Both the position numbers and the translations under genes were made by a program. Positions 1 to 5,232 of a stretch of DNA of 5,298 nucleotides are shown here, piece after piece. Position 1 is the first letter of the stretch; every line of letters begins with the position of its first letter. The notes beneath the pieces are model-generated. The model did no database searches and was not told the origin of the DNA. It saw only the letters and a program-made list of their open reading frames with translations. The stretch covers positions 1 to 5,298 of the forward strand of contig CALWVC010000112.1 in NCBI GenBank assembly GCA_944384865.1, read 5' to 3'. Source of the DNA: an uncultured Clostridia bacterium (GTDB lineage Bacteria; Bacillota; Clostridia; Oscillospirales; Acutalibacteraceae).

Positions 1-10
1 TAAAAATAGC

Positions 11-30
11 TTTTTTTTTTTTTTTTTTTT
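11..30. repeat. 20-base poly-T/poly-A homopolymer
   Basis: Twenty consecutive T residues on the plus strand (A on the minus strand), flanked by TAGC and GCAG. A shorter A7 run at 35-41 follows, so seven T's plus the GCAG loop could fold back on it. Tracts this long are uncommon in bacterial chromosomes, are prone to slippage, and often interrupt short-read assemblies. The tract is close to the window start, so it may mark an assembly edge. Its exact length should not be trusted. No function can be assigned. Confidence 0.9.
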
Positions 31-34
31 GCAG

Positions 35-68
35 AAAAAAAGAGCGAACGCCAAGCTGGATTTACGCT
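35..68 (-). terminator. weak terminator-like hairpin with T7 tract
   Basis: Read on the minus strand, AGCG (68-65) can pair with CGCT (46-43). There are two further A-U pairs next to a bulge and an inner CCA/TGG pairing. The hairpin is followed by C and seven T's (41-35). The T tract is good but the stem is short and imperfect, so this is a moderate to weak rho-independent terminator candidate. It lies roughly 190-220 bp downstream of the consensus promoter at 265-293 and would define the 3' end of the transcript from it. Confidence 0.33.
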
Positions 69-129
69 TTACGCTACACGCACGAATTCAGGTTTTTATT
101 TAACTGAACGCATATATATTCATACACGG

Positions 130-173
130 AACGGACGGGGTCGACGAGCGGTACCGATCAAAATCTGTCCGTT
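130..173 (-). other. 7-bp inverted repeat inside the candidate RNA
   Basis: AACGGAC at 130-136 is exactly complementary to GTCCGTT at 167-173, enclosing 30 nt. The enclosed segment contains the 8-bp palindrome CGGTACCG. On the minus-strand transcript this would be a stem-loop with a large loop. It is the strongest single secondary-structure element in the 35-258 region apart from the terminator candidate. Confidence 0.5.
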
Positions 174-264
174 TTCTGGTGATGAATTTTTAACCCTGTT
201 GGCAGTAAAACAGTATAGAATAATACTAGGATCTACCCTGTGAAATTGATATTTTATGTTTGGT

Positions 265-293
265 ATTATACTATTAAATTTCGAATTTGTCAA
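265..293 (-). promoter_or_regulatory. perfect-consensus sigma-A promoter, no assigned gene
   Basis: On the minus strand the -35 box is TTGACA (293-288) and the -10 box is TATAAT (270-265), separated by exactly 17 bp. All twelve hexamer positions match the sigma-A consensus, and the spacer and surroundings are AT-rich. The predicted transcription start is near 258. The promoter sits 159 bp beyond the secF terminator (452-493), so it starts a new unit running toward position 1. Nothing in the window is a recognisable protein-coding target. Such strong promoters commonly serve stable RNAs or highly expressed genes. Confidence 0.85.
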
Positions 294-451
294 GTTTTTT
301 CACCGGAGACAGCCCGCTCAAAGGTGCACAGGTTTTGCAGATGATTTTTCTGTTCCATGTGCAGAATATTGCATTGAATTTTCATGTTTCAGTAGTTTTT
401 AAGCTGTTATTTTTTTCGAAGTACGCAACAATCATTTTGTTGGCAACATAT
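294..451. other. AT-rich intergenic stretch, no gene recognised
   Basis: This lies between the secF terminator and the orphan promoter. It holds a 31-codon minus-strand reading frame (ATG at 385, stop at 290-292) with no ribosome binding site and a stop codon inside the -35 box, so I do not call it a gene. Near 300-330 a small interrupted pairing is possible (CACC with GGTG, GAG with CTC) immediately upstream of the -35 box on the minus strand. It could be a protein-binding or promoter-proximal element, but nothing recognisable was found. Confidence 0.5.
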
Positions 452-493
452 AAAACAGCAGCGGTGATAAAACGTATGCTTTATCACCGCTGC
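452..493 (-). terminator. rho-independent terminator after secF
   Basis: A perfect 14-bp stem (GCAGCGGTGATAAA at 458-471 paired with 480-493) closes an 8-nt loop. On the minus strand it is followed by TGTTTTATAT. It begins 50 nt after the secF stop codon and is positioned to end the secD-secF transcript. There is no T tract on the plus-strand side, so it acts in the minus direction only. Confidence 0.88.
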
Positions 494-543
494 CGGCTAT
501 ATCGTTTACATATACAAAAGCTGATTATTGAAAATCTGTGGTT

Positions 544-1545
544 TTACGCTTTAGCGGCCTTGCTTTTGTTGGAATACACGGGTTTCCCTTTTTTCTTTTT
601 GCCGATATTGTGCCGGTCTTTGAATTCCAGCCACAATACATACAGCGGACCCGCCAGACAAATCGAAGAGAAGCTGCCGGCGATCACGCCGATAGACATC
701 GGAATAGAGAAGCTTAAAATAGATTCCAACCCGGCGACAGCCGCGACAACCGTGATGGTTGAAATCGCGATAAAAGTGGCAATAGAAGTCACCAGTGAGC
801 GGCGCAAAGACTGTGTAATCGACAGATTGACCAGTTCCCGATGGGACATCGACGTTCCATAAATTTTGGTATTCTCACGGATTCGATCGTAAATCACGAT
901 GGTATCGTTCAGAGAGTAACCTAAGATCGTCAGTTCTACGGCGATAAAGTTATCATCCAGCGGGATGCGGAAAATCACATCTGCAAAATAGGCGATCGCG
1001 CAGTCGTGTACCAGCGCAATCAGCGCGGTAATTGCTGCAGAAATACCGCCAATGTTTCGAAAACGGATGCCGACATAGATGATAACCAGAATAGCTGCCA
1101 ATGCCAAAGCATACATGCTCTTTGCGAAAAAGCTCCAGCCGATAGAGGGCGCCACCGAATTCATACTCGGAGAGGCAATATTGTTATCTGCAAATTCATT
1201 TTGCAGCGTTTGCATAATTTCAGTTTGTTTGTCAGTGGAAACCGCATTATCGCCTGCCACGGTTAATACGACCGATTTAATGCCGCTGGTATAGTTTTCA
1301 CTTTCAGAAACATCGACGTCCAGCCCGCATTGTTCTTTGACAATTGCGGCAACCTGGTCCGTATCCAGTTCGTTTTCGTAGGAATAGGTCAAAATGGTGC
1401 CGCCTTTAAAGTCAACGTCCAGTTCCGTTCCAAATGCGATATTTACGATTGCACCCAGCAGGATGATCGCAACGGAGATTGTCAGAAAAATTTTGAATTT
1501 GCCAACAAAATTCAATGATTTAATATCAGATCTATTATTTGGCAT
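544..1545 (-). CDS. secF: protein translocase subunit SecF
   Basis: SecF is the second membrane subunit of SecDF, an RND-superfamily accessory complex of SecYEG that uses the proton gradient to help pull exported proteins across the membrane. The 333-residue product has the family layout. A first membrane helix (about 16-38) is followed by the DVDFKGG motif (43-49). A short extracytoplasmic domain runs to about 135, and five more helices lie between about 139 and 305. The helix-4 signature GYSLNDT (209-215) carries Asp214, equivalent to the proton-pathway Asp of other SecF proteins, and is followed by DRIREN (220-225). An Arg pair (248-249) precedes helix 5. The C-terminal tail is strongly basic (KKKKGK, 316-321). 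An upstream in-frame ATG at 1560 would add five residues, but the GGAGGTG ribosome binding site covers those codons, so I chose 1545. The start lies inside the end of secD (11-bp overlap), which fits translational coupling. Confidence 0.96.
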   Translation of the reverse strand: MPNNRSDIKSLNFVGKFKIFLTISVAIILLGAIVNIAFGTELDVDFKGGTILTYSYENELDTDQVAAIVKEQCGLDVDVSESENYTSGIKSVVLTVAGDNAVSTDKQTEIMQTLQNEFADNNIASPSMNSVAPSIGWSFFAKSMYALALAAILVIIYVGIRFRNIGGISAAITALIALVHDCAIAYFADVIFRIPLDDNFIAVELTILGYSLNDTIVIYDRIRENTKIYGTSMSHRELVNLSITQSLRRSLVTSIATFIAISTITVVAAVAGLESILSFSIPMSIGVIAGSFSSICLAGPLYVLWLEFKDRHNIGKKKKGKPVYSNKSKAAKA

Positions 1546-2908
1546 GGCTGACACCTCCATAAAGCCAGGGCTTTCTCAGAGCCTTGAAACTGGAAAGGCT
1601 TCTGATCATAAATCTGGACATATACACACCAATGAGCAAGTTGAAAATAGAACCAACCAGCAGTGTATAGCCAAAGGAGTAGATCGAACCCGTAATTGAG
1701 GAATTGAACATAAACATCAGCGGAGACAGAATCGTTGCCCATATTGAACTTGGCGGACCAAAGGCGCCCATCAGAATAATAGAAACGATCACAACGGTAA
1801 CGTTACCGTCGAAGACAGCGGCAAATCCGCGGTCAAAGCCGGCGGCAATAGAACCGTCAATGGTTTTTTCAGATCGAATTTCTTCGCGAATACGCTCGGC
1901 GATAATCACATTGGCGTCTACACCCATGCCGATGGAAAGGATGATGCCCGCGATACCGGGAACAGTCAGCGTAAAGCTGGGGAATGACGGAAAGAAGCCT
2001 GACACAAAGGCAAAGATTCCGGCAATCTGCCCGGTAATGGAAATTGCGGCGACTACACCGGTCAGCCGGTATAGCAAAACCATCATCACTACAATAATGC
2101 CGTAGGTAATCAGTCCGGCAATCAACATTACGGTCAGCGATTGCTGACCCAGCGTCGGGTCGACGATGCTCAGTTTGGAATCGTCAACCGACAGCCGGAA
2201 CGGCAGAGAGCCGGCATTGATTTTTTCGGCCAGTTCACTGGCTGAATCAGCAGTAAAGTCCCCTTCAATAATAGCCTGACCGTTGGTGATGACAGCATTC
2301 ACGGTTGGTGCAGACAGTTGTGTATCATCCAGCCAGATTGAGATGACCTCGCCTTGCAGCCGCTGTGTAGCCTCGGCAAATTTCTGAGTGCCTTGGCTGG
2401 TCAGCTGTAGCTGTACAACATATTCGTTTCCGTTTTGAACGCCGACGCTGGCAGATGCAACATCTGCCGAGCCAGACAGCAATACCTTGGAGTTATCCGT
2501 TCCCTCGCAGAAAGTCAACAGAGCCGTTTCACCCAGTTCCTCTACAGCGGCTACCGGATCAAACTCTGCGGTATCGCTCTGCCACGGGAAACGGACGATG
2601 ACCTGTTTGTTGATGTTGTCCCGATCAACTTCTGCGTCGGTGATATTGTTATCGGTTAAGCGAATATTAATGATTTGTTCCGCCTTTTCCATATCATCGT
2701 CGGTAATATCGGCAGTGTCTCCTTCGGGCATAAACACTGCTTCAACGCCTCCCTGGATATCGATGCCCCAGCGGATATCACTGACGCCCTTGACATAGGT
2801 TTTTTTGATATCGCCATAATAGTTGCTGATACCGAATATGGCCAGATAAGTAAACCCGAGAATCAAGACGGCGACAATGAAGAACGTTGCTCTTCTACTC
2901 TTTTTCAT
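1535..2908 (-). CDS. secD: protein translocase subunit SecD
   Basis: SecD is the larger partner of SecF. Its extracytoplasmic domains handle emerging preproteins, and its membrane part forms the proton channel with SecF. The product has 457 residues. Helix 1 is at about 8-28 and is followed by the WGIDIQGG motif (47-54). A P1-type domain spans about 60-230, and the pre-membrane motif AGSLP (232-236) follows. Five C-terminal helices lie at about 258-430. GVDANVII (329-336) contains Asp331, equivalent to the conserved channel Asp. SecD of Proteobacteria is much longer; this short form resembles Gram-positive separate SecD proteins. Between the last two helices there is an extra Pro/Ser-rich, hydrophobic stretch (about 383-410) that the minimal family pattern lacks. 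The ATG at 2908 was chosen over an in-frame GTG at 2914 because GGAGG sits 8 nt before the ATG but only 2 nt before the GTG. The gene is transcribed from its own promoter at 2947-2975 together with secF. Confidence 0.96.
   Translation of the reverse strand: MKKSRRATFFIVAVLILGFTYLAIFGISNYYGDIKKTYVKGVSDIRWGIDIQGGVEAVFMPEGDTADITDDDMEKAEQIINIRLTDNNITDAEVDRDNINKQVIVRFPWQSDTAEFDPVAAVEELGETALLTFCEGTDNSKVLLSGSADVASASVGVQNGNEYVVQLQLTSQGTQKFAEATQRLQGEVISIWLDDTQLSAPTVNAVITNGQAIIEGDFTADSASELAEKINAGSLPFRLSVDDSKLSIVDPTLGQQSLTVMLIAGLITYGIIVVMMVLLYRLTGVVAAISITGQIAGIFAFVSGFFPSFPSFTLTVPGIAGIILSIGMGVDANVIIAERIREEIRSEKTIDGSIAAGFDRGFAAVFDGNVTVVIVSIILMGAFGPPSSIWATILSPLMFMFNSSITGSIYSFGYTLLVGSIFNLLIGVYMSRFMIRSLSSFKALRKPWLYGGVSHAK
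1552..1558 (-). promoter_or_regulatory. ribosome binding site of secF, inside secD
   Basis: GGAGGTG on the minus strand lies 6 nt before the ATG at 1545. It overlaps the Gly-Gly codons near the end of secD. It also overlaps the first codons after the alternative ATG at 1560, which rules that start out in practice. A strong ribosome binding site inside the upstream gene supports coupled, near-stoichiometric SecD and SecF synthesis. Confidence 0.85.
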
Positions 2909-2916
2909 TAGCACAT

Positions 2917-2921
2917 CCTCC
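2917..2921 (-). promoter_or_regulatory. ribosome binding site of secD
   Basis: GGAGG on the minus strand is 8 nt before the ATG at 2908. An in-frame GTG at 2914 is only 2 nt from it and is therefore an unlikely start; the site decides the start codon. Confidence 0.85.
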
Positions 2922-2946
2922 GTGTCAGGTTTATAACAATAATAGT

Positions 2947-2975
2947 ATTATATATTAACAGTGTCTGAAAGTCAA
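2947..2975 (-). promoter_or_regulatory. sigma-A promoter of secD-secF
   Basis: The -35 box TTGACT (2975-2970, 5 of 6 consensus) and the -10 box TATAAT (2952-2947, 6 of 6) are separated by 17 bp. The predicted start is near 2940, giving a leader of about 32 nt before secD. That is too short for a riboswitch and suggests constitutive expression. The -35 box lies only about 27 bp after the aminotransferase stop codon, with no convincing terminator between, so some read-through into secD is possible. Confidence 0.88.
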
Positions 2976-3001
2976 TTCAATAAATTGCAGTAAAATGTAA
3001 A

Positions 3002-4270
3002 TTATGACAATAACTTTTCAATGGCTGCCAGTCTTGCTGCGACGCAGAACAGCTCCATTGCAGTTTGCAGTTCGGATACAGGCGGGTAGGTCGGCGCAAT
3101 CCGGATGTTGCTGTCGTCCGGGTCTTTGCCATAGGGATAAGTCGCGCCGGCCGGCGTCAGGGTCAACCCGGCGTCTTTACAAAGCTGCACGATCCGTTTC
3201 GCGCAGCCGTGAGGCGCGTAATAGCTGATAAAGTAACCGCCGTTCGGCCGATGCCAGCGGCCGATACCGCGTGGTGCAAGTTGACTGTCCAGCGCGGTTA
3301 ACACCGTTTCAAACTTCGGGCGCATCAGCTTTGCGTGTTTTTCCATATGGGCCTGTACATCTGCCAGATTTTTAAACATTCTGGCGTGCCGCAGCTGGTT
3401 GACTTTATCCGGACCGATCGTCTGATAAGACATCCGTTTTTTGATCAGCGCGATGTTTTTATTGGAGGCAGCCATGGCTGCTACGCCACTGCCGGGATGA
3501 GTGATTTTGGAAGTAGACGCAAACATCAGAACCATATCTTCGGTGCCCCGTTTTTTACATTCGGTATATAGGCACAATAACGGCTCGTCTTTTCCGTATA
3601 AGTGGTGGACGATATACGCATTGTCCCACATGATCCGGAAATCTTTTGCCGCCGGCTGTAACGCAGCCATCCGCCGGACAGTTTCATCGGAATAGGTGAT
3701 GCCGTCGGGATTGGAATATTTAGGCACACACCAGATACCCTTGACCATCGGGTCTTTGACCAGTTCTTCCACAATGTTCATATCCGGCCCGGTTTCGGTC
3801 ATTGGAACGGTAATGTTTTCGATGCCGAAATATTCGGTGACGCCGAAGTGCCGGTCATAACCGGGCGCGGGGCATAAAAATTTTACATGCTCCAGCGTCG
3901 CCCAGGGGCGTTCGCCGCCCAGACCTCTGGAAACCGCCTGCGCGATGGCGTCAAACATCATATGCAGCGACGAATTTTCACCGATGATGATATCTTCAGT
4001 AGGCATACCGAAGATTTCTGAAAACAGACGCTTCATCTCATCAATGCCATCCAGCCCACCGTAATTTCGGGCGTCCATACCGTTTTCGATTTTATAATCC
4101 GGCGCGGTCACCGCGTTTAAAATTTCATTGGAAAGGTCCAACTGGTCGGCGCCGGGCTTGCCCCGCGACATGTCTAAACACAGTTTCTTCTGTTGAAATG
4201 CCTGGTATGCAGCTTGCAGATCCTGTTGCTCCGCTGTCAGCTGTTCTTTGCTCATCTGGGAATACAGCAA
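3002..4270 (-). CDS. class I/II PLP aminotransferase, Corynebacterium-type aspartate aminotransferase
   Basis: This is a fold-type I pyridoxal-phosphate aminotransferase. Its sequence pattern fits the aspartate aminotransferase subgroup known from Corynebacterium glutamicum, which is often mislabelled as a MocR-like or generic aminotransferase. The expected reaction is aspartate + 2-oxoglutarate to oxaloacetate + glutamate in the cytoplasm. In the 422-residue product the Schiff-base lysine is Lys255 in ASTSKITHPGSG (251-262). Asp216 in MWDNAY (214-219) should hold the pyridine nitrogen, and Asn187 in SNPDG (186-190) and Tyr138 in GYDRHF should contact the cofactor. Arg390 in SNIRIAPTYP should bind the substrate carboxylate. 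SRGKP (35-39) and NYGGLDG (69-75) are N-terminal signatures. No key residue is missing. The start is a TTG at 4270 with AAGGAG 10 nt upstream; the next in-frame ATG (4255) is about 25 nt from that site. The gene has its own promoter. Family membership is sure; substrate specificity is inferred. Confidence 0.92.
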   Translation of the reverse strand: MLYSQMSKEQLTAEQQDLQAAYQAFQQKKLCLDMSRGKPGADQLDLSNEILNAVTAPDYKIENGMDARNYGGLDGIDEMKRLFSEIFGMPTEDIIIGENSSLHMMFDAIAQAVSRGLGGERPWATLEHVKFLCPAPGYDRHFGVTEYFGIENITVPMTETGPDMNIVEELVKDPMVKGIWCVPKYSNPDGITYSDETVRRMAALQPAAKDFRIMWDNAYIVHHLYGKDEPLLCLYTECKKRGTEDMVLMFASTSKITHPGSGVAAMAASNKNIALIKKRMSYQTIGPDKVNQLRHARMFKNLADVQAHMEKHAKLMRPKFETVLTALDSQLAPRGIGRWHRPNGGYFISYYAPHGCAKRIVQLCKDAGLTLTPAGATYPYGKDPDDSNIRIAPTYPPVSELQTAMELFCVAARLAAIEKLLS

Positions 4271-4280
4271 TCGTATCGAT

Positions 4281-4286
4281 CTCCTT
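4281..4286 (-). promoter_or_regulatory. ribosome binding site selecting a TTG start
   Basis: AAGGAG on the minus strand lies 10 nt before TTG at 4270. The only nearby in-frame ATG, at 4255, is too distant and has no site of its own. The spacing to TTG is slightly long but acceptable. Confidence 0.65.
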
Positions 4287-4312
4287 GTGTTGGTTTGAAA
4301 ACATTTAAATAT

Positions 4313-4341
4313 ATTCTAATATATCCGCCGGTATTTTGCAA
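4313..4341 (-). promoter_or_regulatory. sigma-A promoter of the aminotransferase gene
   Basis: The -35 box TTGCAA (4341-4336, 4 of 6) and the -10 box TAGAAT (4318-4313, 5 of 6) have a 17-bp spacer. The predicted start is near 4306, giving a leader of about 36 nt. The -10 box lies within an AT-only 7-2-7 inverted repeat (4309-4324). The promoter follows the thioesterase terminator, so the aminotransferase is a separate unit. Confidence 0.72.
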
Positions 4342-4374
4342 GACATAAACGTGAAAAAACCAGTGTTTTTCGCG

Positions 4375-4402
4375 AAAAACGTCCCTGTATTGTCAGGGAC
4401 GT
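4375..4402 (-). terminator. rho-independent terminator after the thioesterase gene
   Basis: ACGTCCCTG (4379-4387) pairs perfectly with CAGGGACGT (4394-4402) around a 6-nt loop. On the minus strand the stem runs straight into five T's (4379-4375). It starts 34 nt after the thioesterase stop codon. The T tract is itself one arm of the perfect 16-bp palindrome GTTTTTCGCGAAAAAC (4365-4380). Confidence 0.85.
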
Positions 4403-4410
4403 ATGAATGG

Positions 4411-4438
4411 CCGCAGGCCGGTATTTCCGGCGGTTTTT
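4411..4438 (+). terminator. possible plus-strand terminator facing the thioesterase gene
   Basis: On the plus strand, GCCGG (4417-4421) pairs with CCGGC (4427-4431) around TATTT. CC at 4411-4412 and GG at 4432-4433 may extend the stem across a bulge. TTTTT (4434-4438) follows. No plus-strand gene precedes it in the window, so it would only limit antisense transcription into the thioesterase gene. It may also be fortuitous. Confidence 0.35.
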
Positions 4439-5144
4439 ATAGAATGGTAAAAGCGGTGACGCAATACAACCTGTCGGATTGGTCGGCCAGCGAAACATAG
4501 CAGACGCCGTCTTTTTGGCATGTTGCCGGGTAAAACACATCTCCATATCTGGCGGGCGTCTTATAGCTGATGCGGATCCGGTTATATCTGAAATCCTCCG
4601 GCAGATATTCTGCGGCAACGTCCAGATACCGGGCGTTGTTTACGTGGCGATTCTGATCGATTTGACAACGCAACACCGGCGTCGGCGGATACGGTTGCCA
4701 TCCGTCTGCGGGAAGCTCAAATTTATGGGGAAGCACCTGCATATCCTGCTGCGGATCCATTGGAACGGCGTCAAGGATCTCCTGCGGCATTTTATAGGGC
4801 CGGCCGCTGGACAGGTCTACAAACACGCCGGTACAGTCGCTTTTGATACAAGGCTCCCCGTCTGTATAAATAAAGGTATTTCGATGGCCGTACAGTCGGT
4901 TGCAGGCATATACAAAGGTGCGCACCGTTAGTTCTTCACCGTATCGCGGCAGTCGCAGGATATCGATTTGCCGGGAGGCCAGATACATGCCTACGCCGTG
5001 CTGCCGAAAATAAGCGGACAGTGTGGGATCAGCATCCAGCTGAAAGCAGGAGCAGTCCTGCATGAAGTCGATGATCCCGCCGGGCTTCAAGTATCCCTGG
5101 GCGTCGGTGCGGCTGGCGCCAAGCCTGTGTTTTTGCTCATACAT
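4437..5144 (-). CDS. acyl-ACP thioesterase (FatA/FatB type)
   Basis: This predicted double-hotdog thioesterase hydrolyses acyl-ACP to release free fatty acids in the cytoplasm. The 235-residue length suits bacterial members, which lack the plant transit peptide. The first hotdog half (about 1-130) shows the RQIDILRLPRYGEELTVRTF block (58-77 region) and Arg88. The second half (about 155-235) carries the family signature around DQNRHVNNARY (163-173). Asp163, Asn165 and His167 match the Asp-x-Asn-x-His active-site triad described for plant FatB. The Glu normally found about 34 residues later in that family appears to be replaced: the YKTPARYGD segment (194-202) has Pro197 where many relatives have Glu. 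The ATG at 5144 is preceded by GAGGG at 5158-5154 with 9-nt spacing, a modest ribosome binding site. No clear promoter was seen in the 88-bp gap upstream, so it may be read from the preceding gene. Chain-length preference cannot be read from the sequence. Confidence 0.9.
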   Translation of the reverse strand: MYEQKHRLGASRTDAQGYLKPGGIIDFMQDCSCFQLDADPTLSAYFRQHGVGMYLASRQIDILRLPRYGEELTVRTFVYACNRLYGHRNTFIYTDGEPCIKSDCTGVFVDLSSGRPYKMPQEILDAVPMDPQQDMQVLPHKFELPADGWQPYPPTPVLRCQIDQNRHVNNARYLDVAAEYLPEDFRYNRIRISYKTPARYGDVFYPATCQKDGVCYVSLADQSDRLYCVTAFTIL

Positions 5145-5153
5145 TCTGTAGAT

Positions 5154-5158
5154 CCCTC
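5154..5158 (-). promoter_or_regulatory. modest ribosome binding site of the thioesterase gene
   Basis: GAGGG on the minus strand lies 9 nt before the ATG at 5144. A second purine-rich run, AAAGGA (about 5163-5168), is too far away to serve this start. The site is weaker than those of secD and secF. Confidence 0.55.
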
Positions 5159-5205
5159 TGTTCCTTTTACCTTAACAACCATGTTTTGCAGCATATGGGA
5201 AATTA

Positions 5206-5219
5206 CGGTGGATCCACCG
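5206..5219. repeat. perfect 14-bp palindrome between genes
   Basis: CGGTGGATCCACCG reads the same on both strands and lies 13 bp after the stop codon of the partial gene at the right edge. As RNA it can form a 5-bp stem with a GATC loop. On the minus strand it is followed by TAATTT, a poor T tract. It may be a weak terminator or a protein-binding site upstream of the thioesterase gene. Confidence 0.5.
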
Positions 5220-5232
5220 GATTGATCAGCGT

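Larger units (their letters stand above)
35..258 (-). ncRNA. candidate small RNA or orphan 5' leader, unidentified
   Basis: The region lies between a consensus promoter (265-293) and a terminator-like hairpin (35-68), giving a predicted transcript of about 220 nt starting near 258. No minus-strand reading frame of useful length with a ribosome binding site was found in it. It contains inverted repeats: a 7-bp stem (130-136 with 167-173), a 5-bp stem (87-91 with 104-108), and two alternative 5-bp stems (196-200 with 209-213, or 212-216 with 223-227). The middle part (about 128-160) is visibly more GC-rich than its flanks. I compared it by eye with 6S RNA, SRP RNA and T-box leaders and could not match any: there is no long closing helix, no SRP tetraloop motif and no proper T-box. 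It could equally be the untranslated leader of a gene beyond the left edge. Existence of a transcript is inferred from the promoter only. Confidence 0.3.

Noticed and set aside
61..74. Tandem repeat TTTACGC x 2
   Set aside because: Only two short copies; too little to call a repeat array or CRISPR-like structure.
139..156. Cloning-vector polylinker remnant (GTCGAC and GGTACC sites close together, GAATTC at 84-89)
   Set aside because: Only isolated six-base sites at irregular spacing; the intervening sequence does not look like a polylinker and the flanks continue natural intergenic sequence.
120..170. T-box leader core (GGTACCGC followed by CGTCC on the minus strand)
   Set aside because: The key UGG that pairs with the tRNA CCA end reads CGG. 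The upstream part (about 110 nt) is too short for stem I and the other stems, and no terminator follows directly. Similarity is limited to a short palindromic stretch.
199..226. Plus-strand promoter (TTGGCA with TAATAC, 16-bp spacer)
   Set aside because: The -10 box matches only 3 of 6 positions, and no plus-strand gene follows; the region is on the predicted minus-strand transcript.
35..258. 6S RNA, SRP RNA, tmRNA or RNase P RNA
   Set aside because: The 5' and 3' ends do not form a long closing helix, no SRP tetraloop motif was seen, and the length is too short for tmRNA or RNase P.
290..385. 31-codon minus-strand ORF (ATG at 385) between the secF terminator and the orphan promoter
   Set aside because: No ribosome binding site precedes it, no promoter lies between the secF terminator and its start, and its stop codon falls inside the -35 box. 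The length is within chance expectation.
287..862. 191-codon plus-strand ORF
   Set aside because: Most of it is antisense to secF and the start is in AT-rich intergenic sequence without a ribosome binding site. It is a shadow frame.
4316..4618. 100-codon minus-strand ORF overlapping the thioesterase gene end
   Set aside because: It overlaps the well-supported thioesterase gene in another frame and runs through its terminator and the next promoter; shadow frame.
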